A stretch of DNA of 64,000 nt from an uncultured bacterium (GTDB lineage Bacteria > Planctomycetota > JAJSAM01 > JAJVHW01): contig CALKVK010000032.1 of assembly GCA_937996235.1 (NCBI GenBank), positions 248,001-312,000 of the forward strand. Direction: 5' to 3'. The notes beneath the pieces are model-generated. The model was not told where the DNA came from and did no database searches. It saw only the letters and a program-made list of their open reading frames with translations. Positions 29,242-37,741 of the stretch are shown here, piece after piece; position 1 is the first letter of the stretch; each line of letters begins with the position of its first letter. Both the position numbers and the translations under genes were made by a program.

Positions 29242-30752
29242 CGCTGACGCCGGAGCTGGTCCGCTGCGCGCAGGAGGCCCACGACGCCGCCCTCGCGTTC
29301 GGCCTCGACTTCCCCGAGGTCGTGTTCGAACTCGTCGATCCCGACGAGATGAACATGATCGCGGCGTACGGCGGCTTCCCCGTGCGCTACCCGCACTGGC
29401 GCTTCGGCATGGAGTACCGGCGCCTGCAGAAGAGCTACGAGTACGGACTCGGGAAGATCTACGAGCTCGTCATCAACAACGACCCGTGCTACGCGTACCT
29501 GATGCGCACGAACACCGTGATGGAGCAGAAGCTCGTCATGGCGCACGTGTACGGCCACGCCGACTTCTTCCGCAACAACGCGTGGTTCGCGCCGACCGAC
29601 CGCAAGATGATCGACGTGATGGCGAACCACGGCACGCGCGTACGGCGCCACGTGGACCGCCAGGGCGCGGATCGGGTCGAGACCTTCCTCGACGCGTGCC
29701 TCTCGCTCGAGAACCTGATCGACCCCCTCGGCATGTACGTGCGCCGCGGCGACGGCGAGGAGCCGGCTCCGGAGCTCGACGAGGAGCGCCTCGCGGCGGG
29801 GCGCGTGCGACGCTTCCCTGTCGCCCACCCGTACATGGAGCCGTTCATCAACCCCAAGGCGGAGCTCGAGCGCGAGCAGAAGGAGATCGCGGAGCGGCTG
29901 CGCGAGCGGCGCCGCGTCCCGCCCGAGCCGACGCGCGACGTCCTCGCGTTCCTCCTGCGCCACGCGCCGCTCGCGGACTGGCAGGCCGACTGCCTCGACA
30001 TCGTCCGCGAGGAGGCCTACTACTTCGCGCCGCAGGCGATGACGAAGATCGTCAACGAGGGCTGGGCGTCGTTCGTCCACAGCCGCCTGATGACGACGAA
30101 GCTCGTCACCGGCGCGGAGATCGTGGACTACGCGGACAAGCACGCCGCGACTCTGGCGACGCAGCCGGGCCGCATCAACCCGTACCGACTCGGCTTCGAG
30201 CTGCTCCGCGACATCGAGGAGCGCTGGAACTGCGGGCGCCACGGACGCGCGTGGGAGGAGTGCGGCGACGCGGAGGAGCGACGGCGCTGGGACACGGGCG
30301 CCGCCGACGGGCTGCGCAAGGTCTTCGAGGTGCGTCGCGTCCACAACGACCAGACCTTCCTCGACGCGTTCCTGACCCCGGACTTCATCGACCGCCAGCG
30401 CCTCTACATCTACGGCCGCGATCCTCGGACCGGCGAGACCGTGATCCTCGACCGCGACCCGGCGACCGTGAAGCCCAAGCTCCTGCAGCAGTTCACGAAC
30501 ATGGGGCAGCCGGTCATCGAGCTCGTCGACGCCAACCACCGCAACCGCGGCGAGCTCTACCTCGTGCACCGCAGCGACGGCACCGACCTGCGCGAGGACT
30601 TCGCGCGGCAGACGCTGCGCGCGCTGCACACACTGTGGACGCGCCCCGTGCACATCGAGGTCGCCATCGAGGGCAAGGCCGTGCTCTGGAGCTTCGACGG
30701 CAAGGACGAGGGCACGCGCGATCTCGGCCGCGCCGCGGAGCTGGTGCACTGA
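29238..30752 (+). CDS. spoVR: SpoVR family protein
   Basis: 504 residues from the ATG overlapping the yeaH stop. Diagnostic blocks include FELVDPDEMNMIAAYGGFP, YELVINNDPCYAYLMRTN, MAHVYGHADFFRNN, IVREEAYYFAPQAMTKI and NEGWASFVHSRLMTT. The His/Glu/Asp-rich conserved blocks suggest a metal site, but the activity is unknown. In Bacillus SpoVR affects spore cortex. In non-sporulating bacteria it travels with prkA and yeaH, as here. It ends one base before the aroC start. Confidence 0.95.
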   Translation: MTLTPELVRCAQEAHDAALAFGLDFPEVVFELVDPDEMNMIAAYGGFPVRYPHWRFGMEYRRLQKSYEYGLGKIYELVINNDPCYAYLMRTNTVMEQKLVMAHVYGHADFFRNNAWFAPTDRKMIDVMANHGTRVRRHVDRQGADRVETFLDACLSLENLIDPLGMYVRRGDGEEPAPELDEERLAAGRVRRFPVAHPYMEPFINPKAELEREQKEIAERLRERRRVPPEPTRDVLAFLLRHAPLADWQADCLDIVREEAYYFAPQAMTKIVNEGWASFVHSRLMTTKLVTGAEIVDYADKHAATLATQPGRINPYRLGFELLRDIEERWNCGRHGRAWEECGDAEERRRWDTGAADGLRKVFEVRRVHNDQTFLDAFLTPDFIDRQRLYIYGRDPRTGETVILDRDPATVKPKLLQQFTNMGQPVIELVDANHRNRGELYLVHRSDGTDLREDFARQTLRALHTLWTRPVHIEVAIEGKAVLWSFDGKDEGTRDLGRAAELVH

Positions 30753-30753
30753 G

Positions 30754-31914
30754 ATGGGCGCGCTGCGGCTGTCCACCGCGGGCGAGTCGCACGGCGCGGC
30801 GCTGGTCGCGTTGCTCGAGGGAGTGCCCTCCGGACTCCCGCTCGACGCCGCGTGGATCGACGCGCGCCTCGCGCTGCGGCAGCGCGGCTACGGGCGCGGC
30901 GGGCGCATGCGGATCGAGCAGGACCACGTCGAGATCGTCGCCGGCGTGCGCGCGGGGCGGACGACCGGTGCGCCGCTCGCCCTCGTCGTGCGCAACCGCG
31001 ACGCGACTCTGGAGAAGCTGCCTCCGGTGACGCGCCCGCGCCCCGGGCACGCCGACCTGCCCGGCATGCTCAAGCACGGGATCGACGATGCGCGCGACGT
31101 GCTCGAACGCGCCAGCGCGCGCGAGACGGCCGCACGTGTCGCCGCGGGCGCCGTGGCCGAGCGGCTGCTCGACGAGTTCGGGGTGCAGGTCGTCGGGTTC
31201 GTGCGTGAGCTCGGGCCCGTGAGCGCGGGCGACGTTCCGGACGACATGGGCGAGCTCCTGCGCCGCCGCGATGCGTCGGACTTCCTGTGCCCCGACCCCG
31301 CCGTCGCTGCGGCCATGCGCGGCGAGGTGGACGCCGCGCACGACGCCGGCGACACGGTGGGGGGGATCGTCGAGGTCCGCGCGCGCGGGCTCGTCGCGGG
31401 TCTCGGCGGCTACGCGTCCGCCGGGGACCGCCTCGACGGTCGGCTCGCGGCCGCGCTGTGCCGCGTGCAGGCCGTGAAGGGCGTCGAGATCGGACTCGGC
31501 TTCGAGGCCGCACGCCGCCGCGGCTCCGCCGTCCACGACGAGATCGTCGCCGCGCCGGGCGGCGGCACGCGGCGCACACGCAACAACGCAGGCGGCATCG
31601 AAGGCGGGATGACGACCGGTGAGGACGTCGTCGTCCGCGCGGCGATGAAGCCCATCTCGACGCTGCGCCGCGCGCTGCGCAGCGTGGACGTGCGCACCGG
31701 CGAGAGCGTGGAGGCGGCCTGGGAACGCAGCGATACGTGCGCGGTGCCCGCGCTCGCCGTCATCGCGCAGGCGGTCGTCGCGCTGGAACTCGCGTCCGCG
31801 CTGCTCGAGAAGACCGGCGGCGATGCGCTGCCGGAGGTGTGCCGGAACCTCGACGGCTACCGGCGTGCCGCGTCCGAACTGCTCGCCCGCGTCCGACACC
31901 CCGACGAGCCGTGA
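30754..31914 (+). CDS. aroC: Chorismate synthase
   Basis: 386 residues. It opens with LRLSTAGESHGAAL, the first signature. QRGYGRGGRMRIEQD follows, and the FMN-binding region is in RRTRNNAGGIEGGMTTGEDVVVRAAMKPI (read in parts). It converts 5-enolpyruvylshikimate-3-phosphate to chorismate with reduced FMN, the last step of the shikimate pathway. The length is in the normal range of 350-400. It directly follows spoVR and may be read from the same transcript. Confidence 0.95.
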   Translation: MGALRLSTAGESHGAALVALLEGVPSGLPLDAAWIDARLALRQRGYGRGGRMRIEQDHVEIVAGVRAGRTTGAPLALVVRNRDATLEKLPPVTRPRPGHADLPGMLKHGIDDARDVLERASARETAARVAAGAVAERLLDEFGVQVVGFVRELGPVSAGDVPDDMGELLRRRDASDFLCPDPAVAAAMRGEVDAAHDAGDTVGGIVEVRARGLVAGLGGYASAGDRLDGRLAAALCRVQAVKGVEIGLGFEAARRRGSAVHDEIVAAPGGGTRRTRNNAGGIEGGMTTGEDVVVRAAMKPISTLRRALRSVDVRTGESVEAAWERSDTCAVPALAVIAQAVVALELASALLEKTGGDALPEVCRNLDGYRRAASELLARVRHPDEP

Positions 31915-31990
31915 TCCGCGGCGCCGCGGCCGGTTCGGATTCCTTCCCGCCGCTCCGGCCGCTGACCACAATGCGCGGCTCGGGCCGTTG

Positions 31991-32062
31991 GCCGGCGTAG
32001 CTCAATGGCAGAGCTCCTGTTTTGTAAACAGGAGGTTGGGGGTTCGAGTCCCCCCGCTGGCT
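31991..32062 (+). tRNA. tRNA-Thr (anticodon TGT)
   Basis: A 72-nt cloverleaf. Acceptor arm 31991-31997 pairs with 32055-32061 (one G/U). The D arm is GCTC/GAGC. The anticodon stem CCTGT/ACAGG encloses TTTGTAA with anticodon TGT. The T arm is GGGGG-TTCGAGT-CCCCC and the discriminator is T. CCA is not encoded (CCG follows). It is located 76 bases after aroC and just upstream of the tRNA-Tyr used as the island's integration site. Confidence 0.93.
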
Positions 32063-32138
32063 CCGCCGGCTGCGGCCCGCCGCGCCGTTTCCCCTCGCGG
32101 GACCGGCGCGTCCGCTCTCTCGACGCACGCGATCCCGT

Positions 32139-32224
32139 GGGTGGTTGCCCGAGCGGCCAATGGGACCAGACTGTAAATCTGGCGGCTTATGCCTGCGGTG
32201 GTTCGAATCCACCACCACCCACCA
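32139..32224 (+). tRNA. tRNA-Tyr (anticodon GTA), integration target of the island
   Basis: A class II tRNA with a long variable arm. Acceptor GGGTGGT (32139-32145) pairs with ACCACCC (32214-32220), the discriminator A is at 32221 and CCA is encoded at 32222-32224. The anticodon stem CCAGA/TCTGG holds anticodon GTA. The T arm is GGTGG-TTCGAAT-CCACC. From base 32167 onward the sequence is identical to 61986-62077, so the 3' part of this intact gene was supplied by the integrated island. Confidence 0.95.
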
Positions 32225-32258
32225 TCGCGCGTAAAGCGTTGAGATAGAGCCTGTTACG
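32167..32258 (+). repeat. attL: left copy of the 92-bp direct repeat
   Basis: Identical to 61986-62077. The match begins within the tRNA-Tyr anticodon stem (CAGACTGTAAATC...) and ends at TTACG. The bases flanking it differ on both sides. The crossover most likely occurred near the anticodon loop, as is usual for tyrosine integrases in tRNA genes. Confidence 0.93.
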
Positions 32259-32355
32259 CAGGTGCGCCTGCTGCGATTGGCCTCGAGATCGGACCCGAAA
32301 CAGTCTCCCTGTGCGTTGCACTGAGCGGAACGGCATAGCCTCAAGCGGAACGCCG

Positions 32356-32377
32356 TAAGCTGACAGATAAGCTGACA
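32356..32377 (+). promoter_or_regulatory. Tandem TAAGCTGACA direct repeats, putative integrase/Xis arm sites
   Basis: TAAGCTGACA at 32356-32365 and again at 32368-32377 (12-bp period). A third copy lies at 61950-61959 next to the other attachment site. Placement at both island ends suggests arm-type binding sites for the recombination complex. Confidence 0.45.
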
Positions 32378-32458
32378 GCGTGCAGGCGGCCGGGGGCGAT
32401 CTGGGGGCGGCTGTCCGCCTGCGACACTGACAAGCGACGTGCCACGCGCGCGCTGGCC

Positions 32459-32541
32459 GCAGTCCTCGCTCGCGAGTCGGCGTGCCGCGGCCTCCGTTGC
32501 CCCGAACTCGTCGGTGTCGTGGCCTGCTGCGCGCAGCGCGG
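32459..32541 (-). pseudogene. Remnant of the 3' end of a repeat-NTPase gene
   Basis: This 83-bp stretch aligns by eye at roughly 75-80% identity with 41179-41261, the very 3' end of the repeat-bearing NTPase gene. On the minus strand it encodes LRAAGHDTDEFGATEAAARR, compared with LRAAGHDADEITALEAEAR there. It is cut off by unrelated sequence and then by IS21. It marks a lost or duplicated second copy. Confidence 0.55.
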
Positions 32542-32787
32542 AGGGGCGCAGACGGGCGAGAGCCTCTTCGCGACATTCGAGTACGAGCTGATCGATCGCT
32601 TCGCGCTCGATCGACGCGCCGCGGAGCCCAGGGGCTTCGACGCCATCGCGGGCTTCTGCAACACGTGTCCGCGAACACCCCAGACTCCCCCTTGGTGGAC
32701 ACCTACTCTCCCGCACCTGCCTGACGCGGAGAGCGGGAGCCAGGATCATGTCCCCCGACCGGGCACGGTGTCCGGAGGAAGGGACAG

Positions 32788-34065
32788 GTGCCGATGGCTC
32801 GCCGACTCCGCCCGGAGGACGTGGTGACGATGGGAGTCTTGGCAGACCGAGGGCAGAGCGCGCGGTCGATCGCGCGGCAGTTGGACGTGGACGAGTCGAT
32901 GGTGCGGTACCCGCTGAGGCGGCGTGCCGAGGGCGCTGCGGACGCGCGCCGCGGGCGGCAGGTGCACCGGGCGTCGGTGCATGCGGAGCTGATCGCGCGC
33001 TCGTGGCAGGAGCATGAGAGCGGCGCGCGCCCCCCGATCGTCCACGAGCTCCACGACCTCTTGGTCGAGGGGCACGGCTACGGCGGGAGCTACCAGTCGG
33101 TGCGGCGCTACGTGCGGGCGCAATTCCCGGCTCCGCGGCGGCGGGCGTACCGGCGCGTGGAGACGGTGCCGGGGGCGCAGGCGCAGAGCGACTGGGGCGA
33201 GTACCCGCGGATCCGCATCCGGCGCCGGGAGGTGCCGCGCAGCCTCTTCGTGATGGTGCTGAGCCACAGCCGCTGGACGGCGGGCGTGTGGTCGCCGCGG
33301 AAGGACCTGGTCGCGTGGCTGACGGTGCACAACGAGGCGTTTCGTCGTCTGGACGGCATCCCGGCGGTGAACCGGATCGACAACGTGAAGACGGCGATCG
33401 TGCGCGGGGCGGGGGCGTGGGGTGTGATCCACCCGACGTTTCGCACGTACGCGCGCACGGTGGGCTTCCACGTGGACGCGTGCGCGCCGCGGGCGGCGAA
33501 CGCCAAGGGCAAGACCGAGGCGAAGGTGCGCCTGTCGCGGCTCTTCGGCGAGCTGCGCACGATGGACTTCGAGTGCGACGAGCACCTGCAGCAGGTGACC
33601 GACGCGCGTCTGCGGCGCTGGTCGGAGCGGGCGATCTGCCCGGCGACGGGGCGGAGCGTGGCGGCGAGCTGGGAGGAGGAGAAGCGGCTCCTGCGGCCCT
33701 TGCCGCTGCTGCCCGAGCCGTTTGACATCGCGGTCACGCGGCCGGTGCGCCGCGACTGCACGGTGGCGTTTGAGGGCCGCAGCTACACGGTGCCGTTTGC
33801 GCACGTGGGTCGCGAGGTGGAGGTGCGCGGCTGCGCGGGCACGGTGCAGGTCGTCGCCGGCGGCGTGGTCGTCGTGCAGTACCCGCGCGCGACGGCCGCG
33901 CGGATCTTGATCGACACCCGCTGCTGCGAGGGGCAGGCGACCGACCGGGTGCTGCCTCCGCTGCCGCTCGGCAGGATGGGCCGGCGGCTCGAGGAGATCC
34001 GGCAGCTGCCCGTCGAGGAGCGTCCGCTGGACCTCTACGGCGCTCTGGCGGAGGTGGCGCGATGA
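32788..34065 (+). CDS. istA: IS21 family transposase IstA
   Basis: 425 residues from a GTG 8 bases after GGAGGA; an ATG at 32794 is also possible. The N-terminal HTH (VLADRGQSARSIARQLDVDESMV) binds the element ends. The DDE integrase-type catalytic core (~130-290) contains QSDWGEY (first Asp), RIDNVKTAI (second Asp) and NAKGKTEAKV (the Glu). A C-terminal beta-barrel follows. The catalytic residues look intact, so the element may be active. Its stop overlaps istB (ATGA), the usual IS21 arrangement. Confidence 0.93.
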   Translation: MPMARRLRPEDVVTMGVLADRGQSARSIARQLDVDESMVRYPLRRRAEGAADARRGRQVHRASVHAELIARSWQEHESGARPPIVHELHDLLVEGHGYGGSYQSVRRYVRAQFPAPRRRAYRRVETVPGAQAQSDWGEYPRIRIRRREVPRSLFVMVLSHSRWTAGVWSPRKDLVAWLTVHNEAFRRLDGIPAVNRIDNVKTAIVRGAGAWGVIHPTFRTYARTVGFHVDACAPRAANAKGKTEAKVRLSRLFGELRTMDFECDEHLQQVTDARLRRWSERAICPATGRSVAASWEEEKRLLRPLPLLPEPFDIAVTRPVRRDCTVAFEGRSYTVPFAHVGREVEVRGCAGTVQVVAGGVVVVQYPRATAARILIDTRCCEGQATDRVLPPLPLGRMGRRLEEIRQLPVEERPLDLYGALAEVAR

Positions 34066-34835
34066 GCGCCGCGAAGAAGGGCCGCGTGGACCCGGACGCG
34101 ACACGTGCGCAGCTCGAGCAGCTGGGGCTCGGCTACGCCTCGGAATCGCTCTCCTCGCTGCTGCAGGTGGCGGTGAAGGACGAGCTGCCTGCGCACGGCT
34201 TCCTCGACCGGCTGCTGGAGGCCGAGATCGGCCAGCGCGAGGAGCGGCGGGTGAAGACGTCCTTGGGTCTCTCGGGTCTTCCGACCGGGCAGACGCTGGC
34301 CGACTTCGACTGGAACTCCCAGCCCGGGATCCAGAAGAGCCAGGTGGAGACGCTCGCGACGTGCGAGTGGATCCGAGAGCACGCGACGATGCTGATCCAG
34401 GGCCCGCCGGGGGTTAGCAAGACGCACCTGGCCGTGGGTCTGGGCGCCAAGGCGGTCGAGAACGGCTTCAGCGTGCTCTTCGTGCGGCTCGACGACCTGC
34501 TGCACCAGCTCAAGCGCGACGCCGACGTGCCGCCGCAGCGGCTGCGCCGCAAGAAGTACATGAACGTCGCGCTCCTGATCGTCGACGAGGTCGGCTTCCA
34601 GCCGATGGACCGCCACGAGGCGAGCCTCTTCTTCCGGATGGTCAGACACCGCTACGGGCGTGGCTCGATGCTGATCACGACGAACAAGGCGGTGAAGGAC
34701 TGGGCCGAGATCCTGGCGGGCGAGGAGGTGATGACCGCGGCGCTGCTCGACCGGCTGCCGCATCGCTGTCACGTCATGAACATCAAGGGCCGCAGCTACC
34801 GGCTGCGGGACCTGGAGAGGCTGCTCAAGCAGTGA
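34062..34835 (+). CDS. istB: IS21 family helper ATPase IstB
   Basis: 257 residues. Walker A is GPPGVSKTHLAVGLG (~112-120) and Walker B is LLIVDEVGF (~165-173). The sensor region ITTNKAVKDWAEIL is typical of the DnaC-like AAA+ ATPase that selects targets and activates IstA. The P-loop has Val-Ser where most IstB have Thr-Gly, but the Lys-Thr pair is kept. The stop is about 150 bases from the right end of the element. Confidence 0.93.
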   Translation: MSAAKKGRVDPDATRAQLEQLGLGYASESLSSLLQVAVKDELPAHGFLDRLLEAEIGQREERRVKTSLGLSGLPTGQTLADFDWNSQPGIQKSQVETLATCEWIREHATMLIQGPPGVSKTHLAVGLGAKAVENGFSVLFVRLDDLLHQLKRDADVPPQRLRRKKYMNVALLIVDEVGFQPMDRHEASLFFRMVRHRYGRGSMLITTNKAVKDWAEILAGEEVMTAALLDRLPHRCHVMNIKGRSYRLRDLERLLKQ

Positions 34836-34984
34836 GTGTGGCCGCCGAGAAGCGGCTCCGGTCGGCCCTCCGGGCCTCCCTCCACCGCTTCCCGGCGGCC
34901 TCGAGGAGTCGGAACGAAGTCGAAGGCCGCAGGTGCGGGGAAGTAGGTGTACGCCTAGTGCGGGAATCTAGGTGTCCCTTGACA

Positions 34985-35221
34985 GATCACGCCGAGAACG
35001 CGATTCGCGCGGCCGCACTCGGCCGCAGGGACCGGCGGTTCGCGGGCGGCGACGAGGGCGGACGCCGCGCGGCGCTCTTCTACTCGATCATCGCCAGCTG
35101 CACGGCCGCCGGCGTCGAACCCTTCGCCTACATCGAAGGCGTGCTGGCACGCATCCAGCGGACGCCGCAGTCGCAGGTCCGCGAACTCACGCCGCGCCGC
35201 TGGCTCGCCGCGCGCGGCTGA
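34985..35221 (+). pseudogene. IS66-family transposase, C-terminal fragment
   Basis: The reading frame right after the IS21 right end encodes about 78 residues. They match the end of IS66 TnpC transposases: AENAIRAAALGRRDRRFAGG, DEGGRRAALFYSIIASC, GVEPFAYIEGVLARI and a RELTPRRW tail. The rest of the transposase is gone, so IS21 probably inserted into or recombined with an older IS66 element. It cannot be functional. Confidence 0.8.
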
Positions 35222-35425
35222 ACCCGGCGATCGGGATCACCTCAGAGCTCCCGTGGCTCGCGCTGCCCGCGCGGAGGTGTGCTCGGCCGGCCGGATACGG
35301 CTCTCACACCGGGTGGAACGAATCACGGTGGGCGGAGCACGACGCACCAGTTCGGCGAGTCGCTCCGCTGTTGTGGGTGTCGGTTTCGGTACGAGATCCC
35401 GACGGGTTCGCGGGGCGTGCCGTCA

Positions 35426-37741
35426 CTACGACTCGCCACCCAGCGCGTCAAATCGCACGAAGAACTCCTTGGCGCCCGACGTCACCCGGAAGTTCTCGGT
35501 CAGCGCGTCGGGAACGGGAACGAAGATGCGCCGCCTCGTAATGAGCGTCGTCGTCGGGACCGGACCGCCGCCGGCTCCGCTACCCGCTATCGGCTCTCGA
35601 AGTTGGATGTCGTAGTACACGCTCAGCCGACCGGACGTGTCCGTGAAGATGTAGATGACCCGGTGACCGCCCCAGACGATGCGAGTCGTGTGCGGGATTC
35701 TGAAGAAGTCGGAGTACTCCTTCATCGCCCTGTCGGACAGGCCGAGTAGCATCGAGAAATTGTTCAATTGGGGATAGCTCGCCGCTGTCGTGAGCAGCTT
35801 CATGTCCGACGACAGGTCGTCGCGGACGATCGGTGGAGCCGGGCCGAACTCTCCGCCCGGAGGGGCCTCCTGCTTCACTGGGGACGCCACCACATCGGGG
35901 ATGACGTTCTCGACCGTTCCTACCTGTCGGCTGGAGACGCTCTGGCTCTGTCTTCGGACGCTGGTCCGTGCCGCCAGCATGAGTTCCTTGAGCGGCACAG
36001 CGCCAGCCAAGTAGTCGCCCAGGACTCCCTCCAGGTCGCCGCGCTCGTCCGCCTCGTACCGGTAGAGCTCGCGATTCCGTTGGAGGATCTTACGGAGCGC
36101 ATCGACGCCTTGCCGCGTCGAGGAAGGCACGTGTTGCTGCACCGATGGGTAGATGTGAACCCGAACAAAGTCCTTGACGACGGGATGAAACACATCATAC
36201 GCGGTATCGTAGCACTCCAGCAGGGGGCGGATCTGCGGACCTCCGCGCGAAAGGTAGATGCGAAGCCCGTCCGAGGTCCTCTCGGGGAGCACGGAGACGC
36301 CGTGCGAGATGTCTGCCAGCGCGAACTCCGCCTCGGGGATCAGGTAGTCCTCCCGCAGAACGGACGTGGCGCGGATGAGCACAGCCACCTCCGGGATCGA
36401 TAGATCCGCGCCGTCGTAGCGACGCACCACCCTCGCGGAGTCCGGCACCTGTTCAAGCTTGAGCTGTGTTCGCAGGTATTCCAACTGAACGGTTCTGCGG
36501 GGGTTCGATTGAGCTGGAAGCACGAGGCAGAGTTCCTCGTTCGCAAACGTATTCAGGATGGTCGTATCTAGACCCAAGTAGTAGTGCGCCTTCCGAGAAC
36601 CGATGTGCGAGAGGAGTTCGCTCAGCGGGACGTCAGTGTCCTCGGGCAGCACGCGCACGGTGATCCGTCCGACCAGATCCGGTCGGCGGTTGGCGTGCAG
36701 CCATTGCACGAACGCGGTGTTGCGGTCTGCAAGCTTGTGCGTTGCCAAGACCTCCGAGGCGGCTCGTTCGGCCAACCGGATGAAGCGCGCGACTTGGTCG
36801 ATGCTCTCGCGGCTGAGTGCCTCGCGCCCCGCTGTCGGCTGCAGGAACGAGAGGTTAGCGATGCCGCCGAATTGAAAGGGACCCGATGCCGGGACCGGGG
36901 CAAGGCCGAAATTCGACCGGAGACCGTTGACTTGTCCACCGGATTGAAGCAGCACAATCTCGCCATCGACCGGCGCGCCGGCAAGTAAGAGGCTGCGACC
37001 GTAGACGAGCACCTGTCCGTTGGCATCCACACGGACTTCGAAAGATCCTGCGCAACTACCATCCGACTCGTCGCGTGTCCCCGCGTCCGCGAACGTGCGA
37101 TGGCCGATCGGAAGCACCGCCTCTGCGGTGCGCTGACTGATGAGCACACCGTTCACGGTCACCGGGACGCGCAGCAGATTCACGAACGGTCCGAGGTAGC
37201 CAATCGCCTGCTCAGTGGTCAGCAGGTTCTCGGCGTCAAGCGTTGCAGTCACTGTCGTCCCGGTATCACGGGACCGCGGCAGCCGGTCTAGGACTATGCA
37301 CCGCTCGCCGATCTTCAAGGTGGCCCGGTCCGCCGCGCTCCGCAGCATCTCCGCCGCGCCCTCGGTGCGGGTCTCCACCACGAGTCGCGTGCAGACTCCG
37401 AAGTTGGCCATCGCGCCGATCCCGAACGTACCGACGACCCCCGCCTGCCGGGCTGCCTCGGAGTGCTTGCCACTGGAGCCGGCCTTCCAGAAGTGCGTCG
37501 ACAGCACGTCCTCGGTCATGCCGATGCCGTTGTCCGTGATGGAGACCGTCCCATCTCGAATCTCGATCTCGATGTGCCCGCCCTCGGCCAGAACGCCATC
37601 GCGAGCGAACCGCATCCGGACGGCGTCGTAGGCATTCTGGAGATTCTCCCGGAGCATCGCCAGAGGGGAGTCGTAGATCTCACGGGCGAGCACCCTCAAC
37701 ACGCGGGTCGTATCGACCTCGAAGATGAGACCGTCGGTCAT
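35426..37741 (-). CDS. Hsp90/GHKL-type ATPase protein, partner of a metallophosphoesterase
   Basis: 771 residues, second gene of a minus-strand pair whose start overlaps the phosphoesterase stop (ATGA). The N-terminal ~220 residues form an Hsp90-like GHKL ATP site: RENLQNAYDAVRM (Glu/Asn/Asp box, ~30), SITDNGIGM (~68), a lid with KAGSSGKHSE (~85) and GVVGTFGIGAMANFG (~100). A middle-domain-like region follows, with no HSP90 C-terminal signature. The last ~130 residues are beta-rich and unidentified. Base composition is clearly less GC-rich than the chromosome, pointing to foreign origin. The ATPase motifs look intact. The gene sits with restriction and NTPase genes, so I infer a defence role; it is not HtpG. 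Confidence 0.7.
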   Translation of the reverse strand: MTDGLIFEVDTTRVLRVLAREIYDSPLAMLRENLQNAYDAVRMRFARDGVLAEGGHIEIEIRDGTVSITDNGIGMTEDVLSTHFWKAGSSGKHSEAARQAGVVGTFGIGAMANFGVCTRLVVETRTEGAAEMLRSAADRATLKIGERCIVLDRLPRSRDTGTTVTATLDAENLLTTEQAIGYLGPFVNLLRVPVTVNGVLISQRTAEAVLPIGHRTFADAGTRDESDGSCAGSFEVRVDANGQVLVYGRSLLLAGAPVDGEIVLLQSGGQVNGLRSNFGLAPVPASGPFQFGGIANLSFLQPTAGREALSRESIDQVARFIRLAERAASEVLATHKLADRNTAFVQWLHANRRPDLVGRITVRVLPEDTDVPLSELLSHIGSRKAHYYLGLDTTILNTFANEELCLVLPAQSNPRRTVQLEYLRTQLKLEQVPDSARVVRRYDGADLSIPEVAVLIRATSVLREDYLIPEAEFALADISHGVSVLPERTSDGLRIYLSRGGPQIRPLLECYDTAYDVFHPVVKDFVRVHIYPSVQQHVPSSTRQGVDALRKILQRNRELYRYEADERGDLEGVLGDYLAGAVPLKELMLAARTSVRRQSQSVSSRQVGTVENVIPDVVASPVKQEAPPGGEFGPAPPIVRDDLSSDMKLLTTAASYPQLNNFSMLLGLSDRAMKEYSDFFRIPHTTRIVWGGHRVIYIFTDTSGRLSVYYDIQLREPIAGSGAGGGPVPTTTLITRRRIFVPVPDALTENFRVTSGAKEFFVRFDALGGES

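Larger units (their letters stand above)
32259..32665 (+). other. Left border region of the island, no intact gene
   Basis: About 400 bases between attL and the IS21 element. It holds two copies of a 10-mer also found beside attR, and a remnant related to the repeat-bearing NTPase gene. No ORF here looks like a working protein. Confidence 0.5.
32666..34984. mobile_element. IS21-family insertion sequence (complete)
   Basis: About 2.32 kb with overlapping istA and istB genes. The ends start TGTC and finish GACA. The outer ~50 bases of the two ends align as imperfect inverted repeats that share the sub-motifs ACACCTACT and CCCGCACCTGC, like the multiple terminal repeats of IS21 elements. I find no target duplication: the left flank ends CACACG-like sequence and the right flank begins GATCACG. 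This could mean later rearrangement. Confidence 0.85.

Noticed and set aside
35279..35749. Plus-strand ORFs overlapping the end of the Hsp90-like gene
   Set aside because: Antisense to a well-supported coding region, with no motifs.
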